64,000 nt of DNA, from positions 35,736 to 99,735 of the forward strand of contig DFBZ01000081.1 of assembly GCA_002366835.1 (NCBI GenBank), read 5' to 3'. The notes under the pieces were generated by a model that saw only the letters and a program-made list of their open reading frames with translations, was not told where the DNA came from and made no database searches. Below, piece after piece: positions 10,001-18,069 of this stretch; within the stretch, counting starts at the first letter, position 1, and each line of letters opens with the position of its first letter. The translations under genes were made by a program, and so were the position numbers. This DNA is from Gammaproteobacteria bacterium UBA3067 (GTDB taxonomy: Bacteria; Pseudomonadota; Gammaproteobacteria; Pseudomonadales; UBA3067).

Positions 10001-10602
10001 AAAAAGCGTAGTGATTCCACTTCATCATCAAATAACTCGATACGCACAGGCGCAATGCTTCCCATGGGGAAGAGGTCGAGAATGGAGCCTCGAATAGCAT
10101 ATTCACCATGTTCGTAAACGGTATCAACGGAGTGGTAACCCGCCACGCTCAGTTTGTTGCGCCAGTAACTCAGGTCAAAAGCGGTTTTCTTCTCAATAAT
10201 GAAGCTGCTTTGATTGATATATTCAGGTGGTGAAATGCGCGCCATCATCGTGGATATAGGTACGATGAGTATGCCCCTGGATAGCTGAGGCAGTTGGTAT
10301 AGTGCTTTAAGGCGCTGGGAAATAATGTCCTGGTGTGGTGAAAAGTTGTCGTAAGGTAGCATTTCCCAGTCGGGAAAGTGCAGGGTTGGGCTGTCGATGT
10401 CGGCAAAGAAGGAGACTTCCTCCGCTAAACGTTGTGCGGTATGGGTGTCGGCAGTTATTACTAGGCTCAGGCCTTTGTGTTTTGCCGCCGCCTCGCTAAT
10501 AGCCAGTGCGACGGAACAGCCAGTTAGCCCGCCCCATTTTCTATGGTCGTTATTTTTTTTAGGTGGTTCTATTTCAGGAAAAAAGGGGTTGGGAGTTGCC
10601 AA
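7012..10602 (-). CDS. mfd: Transcription-repair coupling factor Mfd
   Basis: Mfd displaces RNA polymerase stalled at DNA lesions and recruits UvrA. The UvrB-like N-terminal region (ILDLFPMGSIAPVRIELFDDEVESLR) is followed by the RNA-polymerase-interacting domain (VHLDHGVGRYCGLQ near residue 495). The helicase motor carries CGDVGFGKTEVA (Walker A near 640), IIDEEHRFGV and LTATPIPRTL. The TRCF C-terminal domain follows. The predicted start is TTG at 10602, because the preceding in-frame codon is a stop and AGAGGG lies seven bases upstream. The 1196-residue length exceeds the usual 1150 or so because of a Lys/Ser/Thr-rich tail of about 40 residues. Confidence 0.97.
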   Translation of the reverse strand: MATPNPFFPEIEPPKKNNDHRKWGGLTGCSVALAISEAAAKHKGLSLVITADTHTAQRLAEEVSFFADIDSPTLHFPDWEMLPYDNFSPHQDIISQRLKALYQLPQLSRGILIVPISTMMARISPPEYINQSSFIIEKKTAFDLSYWRNKLSVAGYHSVDTVYEHGEYAIRGSILDLFPMGSIAPVRIELFDDEVESLRFFDPDTQRSTEEVENFELLPAKEFPLTPEAISHFKSAWRERFDVNHRECPTYQDVSEGIATAGLEYYLPLFHDHCATLADYFPTSTLLFTVGDLPLAAKHFWDEVSARYENLKFDVTRPLLPPVEIAQSPEQLFSSLKPLPKIHLSEQPIEQAPGSFDFSSKPGTDLFVNAHLEQPFKTLTDFLNQKSEQGVPVLFAVESAGRREGLLEQLKKLSVQPAVFSSWQEYRAEKKCPLAMLVAPLEEGIELAKPPLSLITESQLYGHQVQQKRRRKKESESADLVVKNLTELKIAAPVVHLDHGVGRYCGLQTLEIDEQAVEFLTLEYANDAKLYVPVSSLHLISRYSGANTDTAPLHRLGTETWQKEKRKAAEKAHDVAAELLDIYARRAAKEGYTYDKPALEYAQFCSEFPFEETPDQQSAIESTVSDMTSQQPMDRLVCGDVGFGKTEVAMRATFVATQNSKQVAILVPTTLLAQQHYESFKDRFADWPVKVAVLSRFKTAKEQQSSLKLLESGQIDIVIGTHKLLQDNINFKDLGLIIIDEEHRFGVRHKEKLKSLRSDVDILTLTATPIPRTLNMAMSGMRDISIIATPPAKRLSIKTFVRQNNEGVVKEAILRELLRGGQVYYLHNEVKSIEKSARDLEALVPEARVGIAHGQMRERELEQVMSEFYHKRFNILVCTTIIETGIDVPSANTIIMDRADKLGLAQLHQLRGRVGRSHHQAYAYLLTPPPKTITKDAVKRLDAIAEADTLGAGFALASHDLEIRGAGELLGDEQSGDIHSIGFTLYMEMLEQAVEAIKEGKTPNLDKPLKHGAEVNLRLPALIPDAYLPDVHGRLTLYKRISNGKTDQELDEIQVEMIDRFGLLEEPIKNLFHITRLKLQAESLGIAKIDAGAHGGMLEFQSETCVDPLKLVKLVQSQPRKYKLEGGDRLKFNDNLEDFGARFEAVEALLEILAPDLAAKNSQLKPSNTTSPSRKTKSTKKPAQSKKSAARMKKRG

Positions 10603-11045
10603 TCATTTACCCTCTGGCGGATGTTGTGAATGTCTGGTGTGTATAGCTGGCCGCTTAAGTTTAGGCGCCTCGGTAGGATCAGGAAAGTGCGCGCATATTG
10701 TTGTCGCGCCTAGAAAAGTATAAAGCTTTTCACTATCTGGAAGATGTCCATGAATTGTAATTTTGTCCTATTGCAACATAGCTGGACTCGCGTCGTTTTT
10801 GTGCTCTGCTGTGTCCCTATCGTTAAATTGTATTACTGGGTGATGGAGCCGTGGTGGACGATTATATATCAGAGGCCTTTGTTGGCCAGATGTTTTGCTC
10901 TGGTGTAATGTGAAAATACGCGCAGCTAATTAATTAACTGCGCGACCCTCTAGAAGGCTTTGGGAGTGGTAAGTCTGACTGGAGCCCAAAAGTAGAGGAG
11001 GAGTCGTGTTCTATTTAAGTAGGTCTCTAGAGGTGTAGGGCTGCC
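10603..11045. other. Intergenic region upstream of mfd
   Basis: This 443-base stretch lies between two minus-strand genes and should hold the mfd promoter. I find no convincing ORF. Its one clear structure is the inverted repeat at 10919-10944, listed separately. The rest shows no tRNA or recognisable RNA. Confidence 0.4.
10919..10944 (-). terminator. Inverted repeat, possible weak terminator
   Basis: CGCGCAG at 10919-10925 pairs perfectly with CTGCGCG at 10938-10944. The 12-base centre is itself nearly palindromic (TAATTAATTA). On the minus strand it is followed by TATTTTCA, a poor T-tract, so it may weakly end transcription of the unknown gene at 11046-11534. A protein-binding palindrome is an equal alternative. 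Confidence 0.35.
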
Positions 11046-11534
11046 TTAGGCTGCAGCTTTTTCAGCCTCGGCTGCCTCAATTTTAGCCTTGATACGTTTT
11101 ATCTTGGCAGTGTTTAACAAAACCCAGAGCCAGTTTGCTTTATAAGTGAAGTCTTTGAGTTTGTAGGTGTCTCCCTCTGGGATCCAGGCGGTAACAAGCT
11201 TTGCTGGCGGGGTGTTATATTCGACAATAAGGCCGTCTACGGTGATTTTAGTTTCTCTTAGTTTTAGTTCCTCGGCCAGTTCCTCTATATCAATGCTAGA
11301 GCCTTGCATCATGGGTATGAGTTTTTGAACAATATCCATGGTCATATGAGGGATCAGGTTTTGAAAATCCTTAGTCAGAATCGCTTCGAAGACCTTTTGC
11401 GCGAGGGGGGCGGGGACTGAGAACATTAATGTTTTTCCTTTATTTGGTATGGTGCCCAAGGGTGTTTTTAGTGCTATTAATTCGCCGATTCTAGTTTTTT
11501 TGTTGGTAAACGGCAAGCGCTGGTATTCGCGCAT
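11046..11534 (-). CDS. Protein of unknown function, 162 residues
   Basis: I do not recognise this protein. It has no signal peptide and no clear membrane helix. It contains a helical middle (LAQKVFEAILTKDFQNLIPH, then ELAEELKLRETKI), a short hydrophobic WLWVLL near residue 135, and a charged Ala/Glu/Lys-rich C-terminus likely to be helical. It is probably a real gene, because the frame is open across the whole region between the mfd upstream DNA and gap and the codon use resembles its neighbours. It is divergent from gap with 165 bases between them, so the two may share a regulatory region. No clear ribosome binding site precedes the ATG. Confidence 0.65.
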   Translation of the reverse strand: MREYQRLPFTNKKTRIGELIALKTPLGTIPNKGKTLMFSVPAPLAQKVFEAILTKDFQNLIPHMTMDIVQKLIPMMQGSSIDIEELAEELKLRETKITVDGLIVEYNTPPAKLVTAWIPEGDTYKLKDFTYKANWLWVLLNTAKIKRIKAKIEAAEAEKAAA

Positions 11535-11699
11535 GATTGACTATTAAAAGGTTAGCGGGATTTTTGAGTCGCCTGCTCGCAAGCGATTTAAAAATAAAAG
11601 CGCATTTTTGCTCCAGTTTTGGTTGCTTAACGCCGCTGGAAAAAAGATAATAATCGCCCAAAATTTCAGGCCGCGAAGATAATACAAAGGGGAAACGCA

Positions 11700-13148
11700 G
11701 TGAGTACAACTGATCAAGAGCAGATCTTTGACCGATGGAAAGAGCGGGAAGCCGTTGCAGAAGCAATGATTCCTTTGATCGGGAAGTTATATAGAGATCG
11801 CAATGTTGCCACGACTATATTTGGACGCCCCCTGATAAATCGCTCGGTGTTCAGCTTGATTAAGGTGCACCGCTATGTGCGCCAGGTGGAGGGCAACGGA
11901 ATTAGTGTGCATGATACGTTTCCGGTTCTGGAGGCGCTGACCACTCTGGATCTAGGGCCTTCCCGTATAGATTTAGGCAAGTTGACCCTTAAATACCAAA
12001 ACTCTGGCACCAGTCTCTCGATAAAAAACTTTGTAAGAGACGAAGTGAAGGATGTTATCGGTGAAAAAGCCGCGCCTCAGAGTGAAGGTCAAGATGTTGT
12101 GCTTTATGGCTTTGGACGTATTGGCCGACTGGTTGCTCGTCTTCTGATTGAAAAAGCGGGCAGTGGGCAGGGGCTTCGTCTTAAGGCGATTGTTGTTCGC
12201 AAGGGCAGTGATGACGATCTTGAGAAGCGAGTTAACTTATTACGTCGTGACTCTGTGCACGGTCCTTTTCATGGCACATTGAATGTTCTTCCTGAAGAGA
12301 ATGCGATTATCGCTAACGGAAATTATATTCAGGTTATCTACTCCGGCTCTCCGGATAGTGTCGATTACGAGCAGTACGGAATCAAAAATGCGATTGTGGT
12401 TGATAACACAGGCATTTGGCGCGACGAGGAAAGCCTTGGTCAGCACCTTAAGTGTAAAGGTGTGTCACGCGTACTACTGACTGCTCCTGGTAAGGGAGAG
12501 ATCAAAAACATTGTTTATGGTGTTAACCATGAGCTGATGTCAGATGATGATAGGGTTCTTTCTGCGGCAAGTTGTACCACCAATGCGATTGTTCCTGTTT
12601 TGAAAGCCCTGCAAGATAAATTTGGCATTCAAAATGGCCATGTTGAAACGGTGCACTCCTATACGAACGATCAAAACCTTATTGATAATTTCCATAAAGG
12701 GGATCGTCGAGGTCGAAGTGCGGCGCTCAATATGGTTATTACTGAGACTGGTGCTGCCAAAGCCGTTGCAAAGGCGCTTCCTGAGTTGAGCGGTAAGTTA
12801 ACCGGGAATGCTATTCGCGTGCCGACGCCTAATGTATCGATGGCCATTTTAAACCTAAATCTGGATGCGGAGACGAGCGTAGAGGAGCTTAACGACTACT
12901 TGCGTTACACGGCACTTTATTCTCCGCTGCAAAAACAGGTGGACTATGTGAACTCGCCAGAAGTTGTGTCTACCGACTTCGTAGGTTCTCGCTACGCCAG
13001 TATTGTTGATTCTTTAGCTACCATTGTGGAAGGTAATAGGTGTGTGCTTTACGTTTGGTACGACAATGAATACGGCTACAGTGCGCAGGTTTTGCGTATT
13101 TTGCAGAACCTAGCTGGTATAGCTTACACGGTTTTGCCGAGAGACTAG
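11700..13148 (+). CDS. gap: Glyceraldehyde-3-phosphate dehydrogenase, long form
   Basis: The predicted enzyme interconverts glyceraldehyde-3-phosphate and 1,3-bisphosphoglycerate with NAD(P). The Rossmann motif GFGRIGR begins near residue 138. The catalytic cysteine is Cys292 in SCTTNAIVP. HSYTNDQNL, RAAL-like GRSAALNM and the C-terminal WYDNEYGYS are all conserved. At 482 residues it is about 150 longer than the glycolytic enzyme because of an N-terminal helical extension. This long form is known in Pseudomonas beside mfd and nqr, as here. The start is GTG at 11700, behind AAAGGGGAAA. Whether it acts in gluconeogenesis or glycolysis cannot be read from the sequence. Confidence 0.93.
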   Translation: MSTTDQEQIFDRWKEREAVAEAMIPLIGKLYRDRNVATTIFGRPLINRSVFSLIKVHRYVRQVEGNGISVHDTFPVLEALTTLDLGPSRIDLGKLTLKYQNSGTSLSIKNFVRDEVKDVIGEKAAPQSEGQDVVLYGFGRIGRLVARLLIEKAGSGQGLRLKAIVVRKGSDDDLEKRVNLLRRDSVHGPFHGTLNVLPEENAIIANGNYIQVIYSGSPDSVDYEQYGIKNAIVVDNTGIWRDEESLGQHLKCKGVSRVLLTAPGKGEIKNIVYGVNHELMSDDDRVLSAASCTTNAIVPVLKALQDKFGIQNGHVETVHSYTNDQNLIDNFHKGDRRGRSAALNMVITETGAAKAVAKALPELSGKLTGNAIRVPTPNVSMAILNLNLDAETSVEELNDYLRYTALYSPLQKQVDYVNSPEVVSTDFVGSRYASIVDSLATIVEGNRCVLYVWYDNEYGYSAQVLRILQNLAGIAYTVLPRD

Positions 13149-13379
13149 CTAAAGAAAAATTACGAAACAGGTTGAATGGAGTGGTTATTCTGTAATGAGA
13201 CCACTATAATTTGGCCGCGATATATTTGCCGTGGGTGAGCTTGCTGCTTCCCTGCGGCGATCACGTCAGATGCCACCCTTGCTTCTCATTGCGTACGCTG
13301 GTGGTGTACTACATATATCTGAGTGGATAACTCTGAATCGTTGTGATATTTCAATTTAAAATAAGAATACCTGGAAGCT

Positions 13380-14732
13380 ATGATTAAACTGAAACGAGGT
13401 CTTGATCTGCCAATATCCGGCGGGCCGAGTCAAGTTGTAGAGACCAATGCGATTAAAAGTAAAACTGTCGCTGTTCTCGGGGGTGACTACGTAGGGTTAA
13501 AGCCTACGATGGAAGTCAAAGCCGGGGACCATGTAAAGTTAGGGCAGGTGCTTTTTACTGACAAGAAAAACCCAGGCGTTAAATTTACAGCTCCTGGCGC
13601 TGGTAAGATCGTTGCAATTAATCGTGGTGCCAAGCGTGTTCTCCTTTCGCTTGTTATCGAGATTGATAACGAGGAAGAGAAAGTAAGCTTCCCTGCGCAT
13701 CCTCAGCAAAAGCTACCTAATTTGACTCGTGGGGAAGTCCAGACAACCCTGAATGACTCAGGACTATGGACATCTTTTCGCACCCGCCCCTATAGCAAGG
13801 TTCCAGCAATAGAATCCGTTCCGCACTCCATTTTTATTACCGCGATGGATAGTAATCCGCTTGCAGCGGATCCTGCTGTGGTAATGGCGGACTCAAAAGA
13901 GGCTTTTTGTGACGGACTGACCGTACTTACTCATCTAACTGACGGTGCTGTTTATGTGTGTAAAGCACCGAATTCAGATGTTCCGGCTATCTCCCATAAA
14001 AACGTTCAGGTACAAGAATTTTCTGGGCCACACCCTGCTGGCCTAGCAGGTACTCATATCCACTTTCTTGTTGGTGCCTCTTCAGAACGTACGGTATGGA
14101 GCATTAACTATCAGGACGTTGTGGCAATCGGGAAGCTTTTCGTTTCGGGGCAGTTAGACGTGTCACGTACAATATCATTGGCAGGGCCTCAGGTGGCGAA
14201 CCCCGGTCTTGTGAAAACACGTATTGGTGCCTCCATTGCTGATTTGACAGAAAATGTCCTGAGCGAAGGCAAAAACAGAATTATTTCTGGCTCAGTTTTG
14301 AGTGGGCGTACATTCTCTGATGAAACAGCCTACCTGGGGCGATACCACCAGCAAATCACGGCTATTCAGGAAGGTGAAGCAGAGCGTCAGATACTCCACT
14401 ATTTAAGGCCCGGAGCAGATAAACATTCCGTACTGAATGTTTTTGCTTCAAAAATCATGGCTGGAAAGCTCTTCCCCTTTAACTCATCTAGCAACGGAAG
14501 CGCGCGCGCAATGGTTCCAGTGGGCACTTACGAAACGGTGATGCCCTTGGACATACTACCAACGCAGCTGCTGCGCTCCCTTTTGGTTGGAGATACTGAT
14601 GCAGCTCAGGCACTTGGTTGCCTTGAGTTAGATGAAGAGGATCTGGCACTTTGTACTTATGCTTGTCCGGGGAAGTACGAATACGGTCCTGTTCTTAGGG
14701 AAAATCTGACGCGAATTGAAGTTGAGGGCTAG
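13380..14732 (+). CDS. nqrA: Na+-translocating NADH:quinone reductase subunit A
   Basis: NqrA is the peripheral cytoplasmic subunit of Na+-NQR, the respiratory pump that passes electrons from NADH to ubiquinone while exporting sodium. The start MIKLKRGLDLPISG is the family signature. A barrel-sandwich region follows (VKAGDHVKLGQVLFTDKKNPGVKFTAPG split over residues 45-75). The Cys-containing segment CTYACPGKYEYGP lies at the C-terminus. The 450-residue length is normal. It is the first of six nqr genes in standard order, with a 231-base upstream gap that should hold the operon promoter, although I see no clear hexamer pair. Confidence 0.97.
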   Translation: MIKLKRGLDLPISGGPSQVVETNAIKSKTVAVLGGDYVGLKPTMEVKAGDHVKLGQVLFTDKKNPGVKFTAPGAGKIVAINRGAKRVLLSLVIEIDNEEEKVSFPAHPQQKLPNLTRGEVQTTLNDSGLWTSFRTRPYSKVPAIESVPHSIFITAMDSNPLAADPAVVMADSKEAFCDGLTVLTHLTDGAVYVCKAPNSDVPAISHKNVQVQEFSGPHPAGLAGTHIHFLVGASSERTVWSINYQDVVAIGKLFVSGQLDVSRTISLAGPQVANPGLVKTRIGASIADLTENVLSEGKNRIISGSVLSGRTFSDETAYLGRYHQQITAIQEGEAERQILHYLRPGADKHSVLNVFASKIMAGKLFPFNSSSNGSARAMVPVGTYETVMPLDILPTQLLRSLLVGDTDAAQALGCLELDEEDLALCTYACPGKYEYGPVLRENLTRIEVEG

Positions 14733-14736
14733 CTCT

Positions 14737-15942
14737 GTGGGATTAAGACAAGTTTTAGATAAGATAGAGCCGCACTTTGAAAAGGGCGGAAAGTACGAAA
14801 AATGGTACGCATTGTTTGAAGCCGTTGATACCGGCTTATATAAGCCTAAGGATGTGACTCAGGGTGCGTCCCATGTGAGAGATTCCATAGATTTAAAGCG
14901 CATCATGATTCTCGTATGGATGACGACTTTTCCGGCGATGTTCTTCGGAATGTATAACGTTGGTCTGCAGGGTAATACTGCAATGGCCGCTGCTGGAATA
15001 GATACGCTAGCGGGTTGGCACGGAGCGATCATCGAAATGTTTGCTGCTCATGACGCATCCAGTGTGTGGGACAACTTCGTTTATGGTGCCGTTTACTTCC
15101 TGCCTATTTATGCTGTGACATTTATAGTGGGTGGTTTCTGGGAAGTTCTTTTTGCTTCCGTGCGTGGCCATGAAGTGAATGAAGGCTTCTTTGTAACTTC
15201 GATTCTTTTTGCTTTGATATGCCCACCCTCTATTCCCCTGTGGCAAGTGGCGCTGGGAATCAGCTTCGGCGTTGTCCTTGGCAAAGAGGTGTTTGGTGGT
15301 ACCGGTAAAAACTTCCTTAACCCTGCTTTGACTGGCCGCGCTTTCTTATTTTTTGCTTATCCGGCACAGATGTCTGGTGATGCCGTCTGGATTGCAGTTG
15401 ATGGTGTGACTGGCGCGACTGCGCTAGGGCTTGCTGCCGAAGGTGGTGTTGCAGCGATTCAGGCGCAAGGCATCACTTGGATGGATGCATTTCTGGGTAC
15501 CATTCCGGGTTCGGTGGGTGAAACTTCAACCATTGCAATTCTTTTAGGCTTGGCCGTTTTGTTGATCAGTAAGATTGCCTCGTGGCGAATTGTGCTGGGT
15601 GTGCTTTTCGGTATGGTAGCAACGTCTGTACTGTTTAATGTTGTTGGCAGTGATTCCAATCCAATGTTTGGGATATCCCCAGCCTGGCATTTTGTGCTTG
15701 GTGGTTTTGCATTTGGCATGACTTTTATGGCGACAGACCCTGTTTCTGCATCGATGACCGATACAGGAAAGTGGTGTTTCGGAATATTAATTGGCGTCAT
15801 GGTTATGATGATTCGTGTTATTAACCCGGCATTTCCTGAGGGCATGATGTTAGCAATACTCTTTGCCAACCTTTTTGCCCCGCTTATTGATTACTTTGTA
15901 GTACAGGCAAATATCAAACGCAGGAGTGCGCGCAATGTCTAA
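14737..15942 (+). CDS. nqrB: Na+-translocating NADH:quinone reductase subunit B
   Basis: NqrB is the large membrane subunit holding covalent FMN, riboflavin and the sodium path. I chose the GTG at 14737, which gives MGLRQVLDKIEPHFEKGGKY as in Vibrio NqrB and lies four bases after the nqrA stop with GAGG in range. The TTG at 14716 would overlap nqrA. The flavinylation motif TGAT is present, with Thr228 as the expected phosphodiester-linked FMN site, preceded by VDGV. About ten hydrophobic segments are visible. The 401-residue length is slightly below the 410-415 of Vibrio. Confidence 0.96.
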   Translation: MGLRQVLDKIEPHFEKGGKYEKWYALFEAVDTGLYKPKDVTQGASHVRDSIDLKRIMILVWMTTFPAMFFGMYNVGLQGNTAMAAAGIDTLAGWHGAIIEMFAAHDASSVWDNFVYGAVYFLPIYAVTFIVGGFWEVLFASVRGHEVNEGFFVTSILFALICPPSIPLWQVALGISFGVVLGKEVFGGTGKNFLNPALTGRAFLFFAYPAQMSGDAVWIAVDGVTGATALGLAAEGGVAAIQAQGITWMDAFLGTIPGSVGETSTIAILLGLAVLLISKIASWRIVLGVLFGMVATSVLFNVVGSDSNPMFGISPAWHFVLGGFAFGMTFMATDPVSASMTDTGKWCFGILIGVMVMMIRVINPAFPEGMMLAILFANLFAPLIDYFVVQANIKRRSARNV

Positions 15943-16732
15943 TGATTCTGTTAGTAAAACGGTTGTTGTCGCCACCTTACTTTGTCTCGTTTGTTCCGTC
16001 ATCGTTTCGGTAGCGGCAGTGTCTTTAAAGCCGATTCAAAATGAAAACAAACTGCTCGATAAGCAAAAAAATATACTTGCTGCTGCAGGCCTATTAAAGT
16101 CCGGCCAGTCGGTGAAGGATGCATTCTCCAAGATTGAAGTAAAGCTCGTGAATGTCAGCGAAGGCCGCTTCGCAACGCAGGCAGAGTTAACAGAGCTGGG
16201 TGTTAGTGATGTAAGCCTCTATGACCAACGTAAAGCTGCAAAAACGCCCGGTAATAACGTGGCCGTGCCTGCAGATATGGATATAGCATCCATTCGTTCT
16301 CGCGCAAAATATGCGGCGGTTTATTTGTATCGTAATAACGAAGGCGGCCTGGATAAAATTATATTGCCCGTCCACGGTTACGGTTTGTGGTCTACGCTTT
16401 ATGGCTTTATTGCTTTAGAGCATGACCTGAATACGGTGGCAGGTTTAGGCTTCTATGAGCATGCAGAAACCCCTGGTCTGGGTGGCGAAGTAGATAACCC
16501 CAAGTGGAAGGGGCAGTGGCCAGGAAAGCAAGTCTATAAAAGTGATGGCAGCGCTGCCATTAACTTGAAGAAAGGTGGTGTTGAAGTAGGACGACCACAA
16601 GAAGTACACCAGGTTGATGCGCTCGCTGGTGCGTCTCTGACGAGTCGCGGTGTTACCAATCTGGTTCAGTTTTGGATGGGTAATGATGGATTTGGTTTAT
16701 TTCTCGATAAGATTCGAAGCGAGGGGGTATAA
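15935..16732 (+). CDS. nqrC: Na+-translocating NADH:quinone reductase subunit C
   Basis: NqrC carries the second covalent FMN on the periplasmic side, added by ApbE. I chose the ATG at 15935 behind AGGAG; it overlaps nqrB by eight bases and gives MSNDSVSKTVVV, like known NqrC starts. One N-terminal membrane helix (about 9-27) anchors a periplasmic FMN-binding domain with ETPGLGGEVDNP near residue 185. The flavinylation site is unusual. The usual DxxSGAT reads DALAGAS, so the acceptor would be Ser234 (codon TCT at 16634-16636) instead of threonine. The 265-residue length is normal. See the findings. Confidence 0.96.
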   Translation: MSNDSVSKTVVVATLLCLVCSVIVSVAAVSLKPIQNENKLLDKQKNILAAAGLLKSGQSVKDAFSKIEVKLVNVSEGRFATQAELTELGVSDVSLYDQRKAAKTPGNNVAVPADMDIASIRSRAKYAAVYLYRNNEGGLDKIILPVHGYGLWSTLYGFIALEHDLNTVAGLGFYEHAETPGLGGEVDNPKWKGQWPGKQVYKSDGSAAINLKKGGVEVGRPQEVHQVDALAGASLTSRGVTNLVQFWMGNDGFGLFLDKIRSEGV

Positions 16733-16734
16733 AA

Positions 16735-17406
16735 ATGTCAGATTCGCCTAACACTAAAGAGATCCTGCTAGGGCCAATTTTCAATAACAATCCCATAGGT
16801 CTGCAGATACTGGGTATATGTTCAGCTCTGGCTGTAACTACCAATTTAAATACTACTTTAACAATGTGTATTGCTTTAACTCTGGTAACGGCATTTTCAA
16901 GCTTTTTTATCAGCTCTATTCGTAGTCACATACCAAGTAGTATTCGTATTATCGTACAGATGATTATTATTGCCTCTTTGGTAATTGTGGTTGATCAAGT
17001 GCTGAAAGCTTACGCTTATGGTATCAGTAAGGATCTGTCCGTTTTCGTCGGATTGATTATTACAAACTGTATTGTTATGGGGCGTGCAGAAGCGTTTGCT
17101 ATGAAAAACCCACCAGTGCCTAGTTTTCTAGATGGCATCGGTAATGGGCTTGGTTATAGCGCTATGTTGCTTGCTCTGGGTGTGTTACGTGAGCTGCTTG
17201 GCTCAGGGAAGCTTTTTGGAATGGAGGTCCTTCCGCTGGTCTCAGATGGAGGTTGGTATGTTGCCTGTGGAATTATGTTACTCCCTCCTTCCGCTTTCTT
17301 TTTGATTGGTCTAATCATTTGGGGACTTCGCGCTGTGAAAACAGAGCAGGTTGAAGCGGCTGATTTTAAAATCACCAGTCACACTAAAGTACAAGACGCG
17401 TTCTAG
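16735..17406 (+). CDS. nqrD: Na+-translocating NADH:quinone reductase subunit D
   Basis: NqrD is a six-helix membrane subunit homologous to RnfE. With NqrE it encloses an iron-sulfur centre within the membrane. The opening KEILLGPIFNNNPIGLQILGICSAL is split across residues 8-33 and contains the conserved cysteine. A second Cys-bearing half-membrane loop, LIITNCIVMGRAEAFAMKNP, lies near residue 105. The 223-residue length is normal. It starts two bases after nqrC and ends ten bases before nqrE. Confidence 0.96.
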   Translation: MSDSPNTKEILLGPIFNNNPIGLQILGICSALAVTTNLNTTLTMCIALTLVTAFSSFFISSIRSHIPSSIRIIVQMIIIASLVIVVDQVLKAYAYGISKDLSVFVGLIITNCIVMGRAEAFAMKNPPVPSFLDGIGNGLGYSAMLLALGVLRELLGSGKLFGMEVLPLVSDGGWYVACGIMLLPPSAFFLIGLIIWGLRAVKTEQVEAADFKITSHTKVQDAF

Positions 17407-17415
17407 GAGTAAGGT

Positions 17416-18033
17416 ATGTTTGAACATTATCTCAGCTTATTTATAAAGGCCGTCTTTATTGAAAATATGGCGCTAGCATTCTTTTTAGGGATGTGTACCT
17501 TTATTGCGATATCAAAAAAAGTAGAAAGTGCAATTGGTTTAGGAATTGCCGTAATTGTTGTTCTGGCCGTCACGGTTCCCATTAACCAATTACTTCTGTC
17601 GGTTCTTCTTAATGAGGGTGCATTAAGTTGGATTAGTGAAGACCTGGCTGGTGTGGATTTGCGCTTTTTAGGTCTCTTGACCTACATCGGTGTTATTGCC
17701 GCTGTGGTACAGATACTGGAAATGGTGCTCGATAAATATGTGCCTGCTTTGTATAACGCGCTTGGCGTTTTCCTACCGCTTATTACCGTTAACTGCGCTA
17801 TCTTGGGTGCTTCACTGTTTATGGTGGAGCGTGAGTATAACTTTGGTGAAAGCGTTGTTTATGGCTTCGGTGCAGGAGTTGGGTGGGCGTTGGCAATTGT
17901 GACTCTGGCTGGTATTCGTGAAAAGTTGAAATACAGCGATGTACCAGAAGGCTTGAGAGGTCTAGGCATCACATTTATTACTGTAGGTTTAATGTCGCTG
18001 GGCTTTATGTCATTTTCTGGCGTTCAACTTTAA
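17416..18033 (+). CDS. nqrE: Na+-translocating NADH:quinone reductase subunit E
   Basis: NqrE is the second six-helix subunit, homologous to RnfA and antiparallel to NqrD. The conserved FIENMALAFFLGMCTFIA segment near residue 14 and VNCAILGASLFMVEREY near residue 128 carry the two cysteines that ligate the membrane iron centre. The C-terminus REKLKYSDVPEGLRGLGI is the family signature. The length is 205 residues. AGGAGT lies seven bases upstream of the ATG. Confidence 0.96.
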   Translation: MFEHYLSLFIKAVFIENMALAFFLGMCTFIAISKKVESAIGLGIAVIVVLAVTVPINQLLLSVLLNEGALSWISEDLAGVDLRFLGLLTYIGVIAAVVQILEMVLDKYVPALYNALGVFLPLITVNCAILGASLFMVEREYNFGESVVYGFGAGVGWALAIVTLAGIREKLKYSDVPEGLRGLGITFITVGLMSLGFMSFSGVQL

Positions 18034-18069
18034 TATACCAATAAAAAATTACAGAAGGGCTGTACGTTA

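Noticed and set aside
14716..14736. TTG at 14716 as the nqrB start
   Set aside because: It would overlap nqrA and add residues absent from known NqrB; the GTG at 14737 gives the family start and has GAGG in range.
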